Positions 62,479 to 64,000 of a stretch of DNA of 64,000 nucleotides are shown here, one piece after another. The stretch's first letter is position 1; each line of letters begins with the position of its first letter. The notes under the pieces were generated by a model that worked only from the letters and a program-made list of their open reading frames with translations, had not been told where the DNA came from and ran no database searches. Source of the stretch: Auanema rhodensis (Eukaryota; Nematoda; Chromadorea; Rhabditida; Rhabditidae); the NCBI GenBank assembly GCA_964057225.1, contig OZ059898.1, positions 2,294,001 to 2,358,000 on the forward strand, in the 5' to 3' direction. The translations under genes were made by a program, and so were the position numbers.

Positions 62479-64000
62479 TGAAATTTTTCGAAAAAATTTT
62501 TGTCAAAATGTTTTTGGAAGCAATGTTGAGTGTACATGGAAACTCAACATACACTAATGCATCATTTTTCAAACGATCATAACTAATTTTTGTATTAAGC
62601 GTTTCTCAATGTAGTATAGTGCATTCGATGCGGATTTTTAAGCTGCGTCGATCTGTGTTATCAGATTTGCGCTAGCTTAAAAATGCACCGAGATATCAAC
62701 TGATATAAGTTCACACTTATATCCTCGATTTTCATCCTGAAGAAATAATTTTTTCGTTGAATAACATTGTCCATCGTCTTTGCCTTGAAAAAAGGAATCT
62801 AAAAACATCTACTTTTTGCTAAATTATTTTGAAATTTTTCGAAAAAATTTTTGTCAAAATGTTTTTGGAAGCAATGTTGAGTGTACATGGAAACTCAACA
62901 TACACTAATGCATCATTTTTCAAACGATCATAACTAATTTTTGTATCAAGTGTTTCTCAATGTAGTATAGTGCATTCGATGCGGATTTTTAAGCTGCGTC
63001 GATCTGTGTTATCAGATTTGCGCTAGCTTAAAAATGCACCGAGATATCAACTGATATAAGTTTACACATATATACCCGATTTTCACCCTGAAGAATTAAT
63101 TTTTTCGTTGAATAACATTGTCCATCGTCTTTGCCTTGGAAAAAGGAATCTAAAAACATCTACTTTTTGCTAAATTATTTTGAAATTTTTCGAAAAAAAT
63201 TTTGTCAAAATGTTTTTGGAAGCAATGTTGAGTGTACATGGAAACTCAACATACACTAATGCATCATTTTTCAAACGATCATAACTAATTTTTGTATTAA
63301 GCGTTTCTCAATGTAGTATAGTGCATTCGATGCGGATTTTTAAGCTGCGTCGATCTGTGTTATCAGATTTGCGCTAGCTTAAAAATGCACCGAGATATCA
63401 ACTGATATAAGTTCACACTTATATCCTCGATTTTCACCCTGAAGAAATAATTTTTTCGTTGAATAACATTGTCCATCGTCTTTGCCTTGAAAAAAGGAAT
63501 CTAAAAACATCTACTTTTTGCTAAATTATTTTGAAATTTTTCGAAAAAATTTTTGTCAAAATGTTTTTGGAAGCAATGTTGAGTGTACATGGAAACTCAA
63601 CATACACTAATGCATCATTTTTCAAACGATCATAACTAATTTTTGTATCAAGTGTTTCTCAATGTAGTATAGTGCATTCGATGCGGATTTTTAAGCTGCG
63701 TCGATCTGTGTTATCAGATTTGCGCTAGCTTAAAAATGCACCGAGATATCAACTGATATAAGTTCACACATATATACCCGATTTTCACCCTGAAGAATTA
63801 ATTTTTTCGTTGAATAACATTGTCCATCGTCTTTGCCTTGAAAAAAGGAATCTAAAAACATCTACTTTTTGCTAAATTATTTTGAAATTTTTCGAAAAAA
63901 GTTTTGTCAAAATGTTTTTGGAAGCAATGTTGAGTGTACATGAAAACTCAACATACACTAATGCATCATTTTTCAAACGATCATAACTAATTTTTGTATT
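62479..64000. repeat. Region J, right: second copy of the M168-M172 segment, M179-M183
   Basis: M179-M183 repeat M168-M172 at 11 monomers (3,861 bp): ttcatcctg in M168/M179, gtttacac with ataccc in M169/M180, T19A with gaaataa in M170/M181, caagtg with ataccc in M171/M182, and aaaaaagtttt with catgaaaac in M172/M183. M179 lacks T19A at its left end, so the shared segment begins inside that monomer. M183 is cut by the window edge after 118 bases. Confidence 0.8.

Larger units (their letters stand above)
1..64000. repeat. 351-bp tandem satellite array, 182.3 monomers
   Basis: Every part of the window is a head-to-tail copy of one 351-bp unit, and the array runs off both ends. The TGAAATTTTT start recurs at 1, 352, 703, 1054 and 1405, and the register is still exact at 34750, 41770, 55810, 62830 and 63883. 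The ten copies of the minus-strand 63-codon frame all start at the same monomer position, r254. Monomers differ mainly by single-base substitutions and share most bases; I estimate well above 95% identity by eye, not by computation. All copies have the same orientation. No unique sequence, transposon or microsatellite interrupts the array. A centromeric or pericentromeric location is an inference from array size and structure; nothing in the sequence proves it. Confidence 0.98.

Noticed and set aside
1-64000. CRISPR-like array
   Set aside because: Units are 351 bp and continuous, with no alternation of short identical repeats and unique spacers, and no cas genes.
1-64000. Transposable element or LTR tandem array
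   Set aside because: I saw no terminal repeats, target site duplications, coding remnants or poly-A ends inside the unit. The unit is too short and too uniform in register. Origin from an element cannot be excluded without a database search.
1-64000. Purely artificial sequence from assembly collapse or looping
   Set aside because: A looped assembly would give identical copies. Here there are many ordered private variants and several different higher-order forms. Local copy number could still be wrong.
1-64000. Specific assignment to a known satellite family such as the Drosophila 1.688 (359-bp class)
   Set aside because: Only size, A/T richness and general style agree. I could not recognise a matching sequence and could not run a search.

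Overview
The whole 64,000-base window is one uninterrupted tandem satellite DNA array. The monomer is 351 bp, about 32% G+C when counted by hand on the first copy. Starting the monomer at base 1 (TGAAATTTTT), copies begin at 1, 352, 703 and so on, giving 182 complete monomers (M1-M182) and 118 bp of M183. I checked many monomer starts and feature positions across the window. All fall on the same 351-base register and all lie in the same orientation, so I see no net insertion or deletion and no foreign insertion. I found no genes, RNA genes, transposons, CRISPR arrays or unique sequence. Monomer n starts at 351 x (n-1) + 1, and r is the position inside the monomer.

The window suggests a eukaryotic (peri)centromeric or other heterochromatic block. 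The unit is AT-rich, CpG is not depleted, and the 340-360 bp size class with oligo-A/T tracts is common among insect satellites. I therefore lean towards an insect, possibly a dipteran, but I cannot name the species and do not claim homology to a named satellite.

Layout by shared diagnostic substitutions: A, 1-15444 (M1-M44), is the most uniform, with a private C-to-G change at r255 and an internal duplication of about 5-7 kb. B, 15445-29484 (M45-M84), holds nested 4-mer and 8-mer higher-order repeats. C, 29485-31590 (M85-M90), holds cgttcttc/cggtcttc monomers. D, 31591-35802 (M91-M102), is built from 3-monomer units. E, 35803-39312 (M103-M112), holds a 4-mer repeated twice. F, 39313-48789 (M113-M139), holds a clear 7-monomer higher-order repeat in 7-, 9- and 5-monomer forms. 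G, 48790-51597 (M140-M147), is D-like. H, 51598-54054 (M148-M154), holds a 3-mer repeated twice. I, 54055-60021 (M155-M171), holds 4-mers and then dimers. J, 60022-64000 (M172-M183), ends in a second copy of the end of block I.

The order C-D-E recurs as F-G-H, so the array has at least three nested scales: the 351-bp monomer, higher-order repeats of 2 to 9 monomers, and superblocks of roughly 10-15 kb. The pattern is what repeated unequal exchange or segmental amplification is expected to produce. The only open reading frames over 60 codons are ten copies of a 63-codon minus-strand frame. Each is opened by one base change that removes a stop codon, and I read them as chance.
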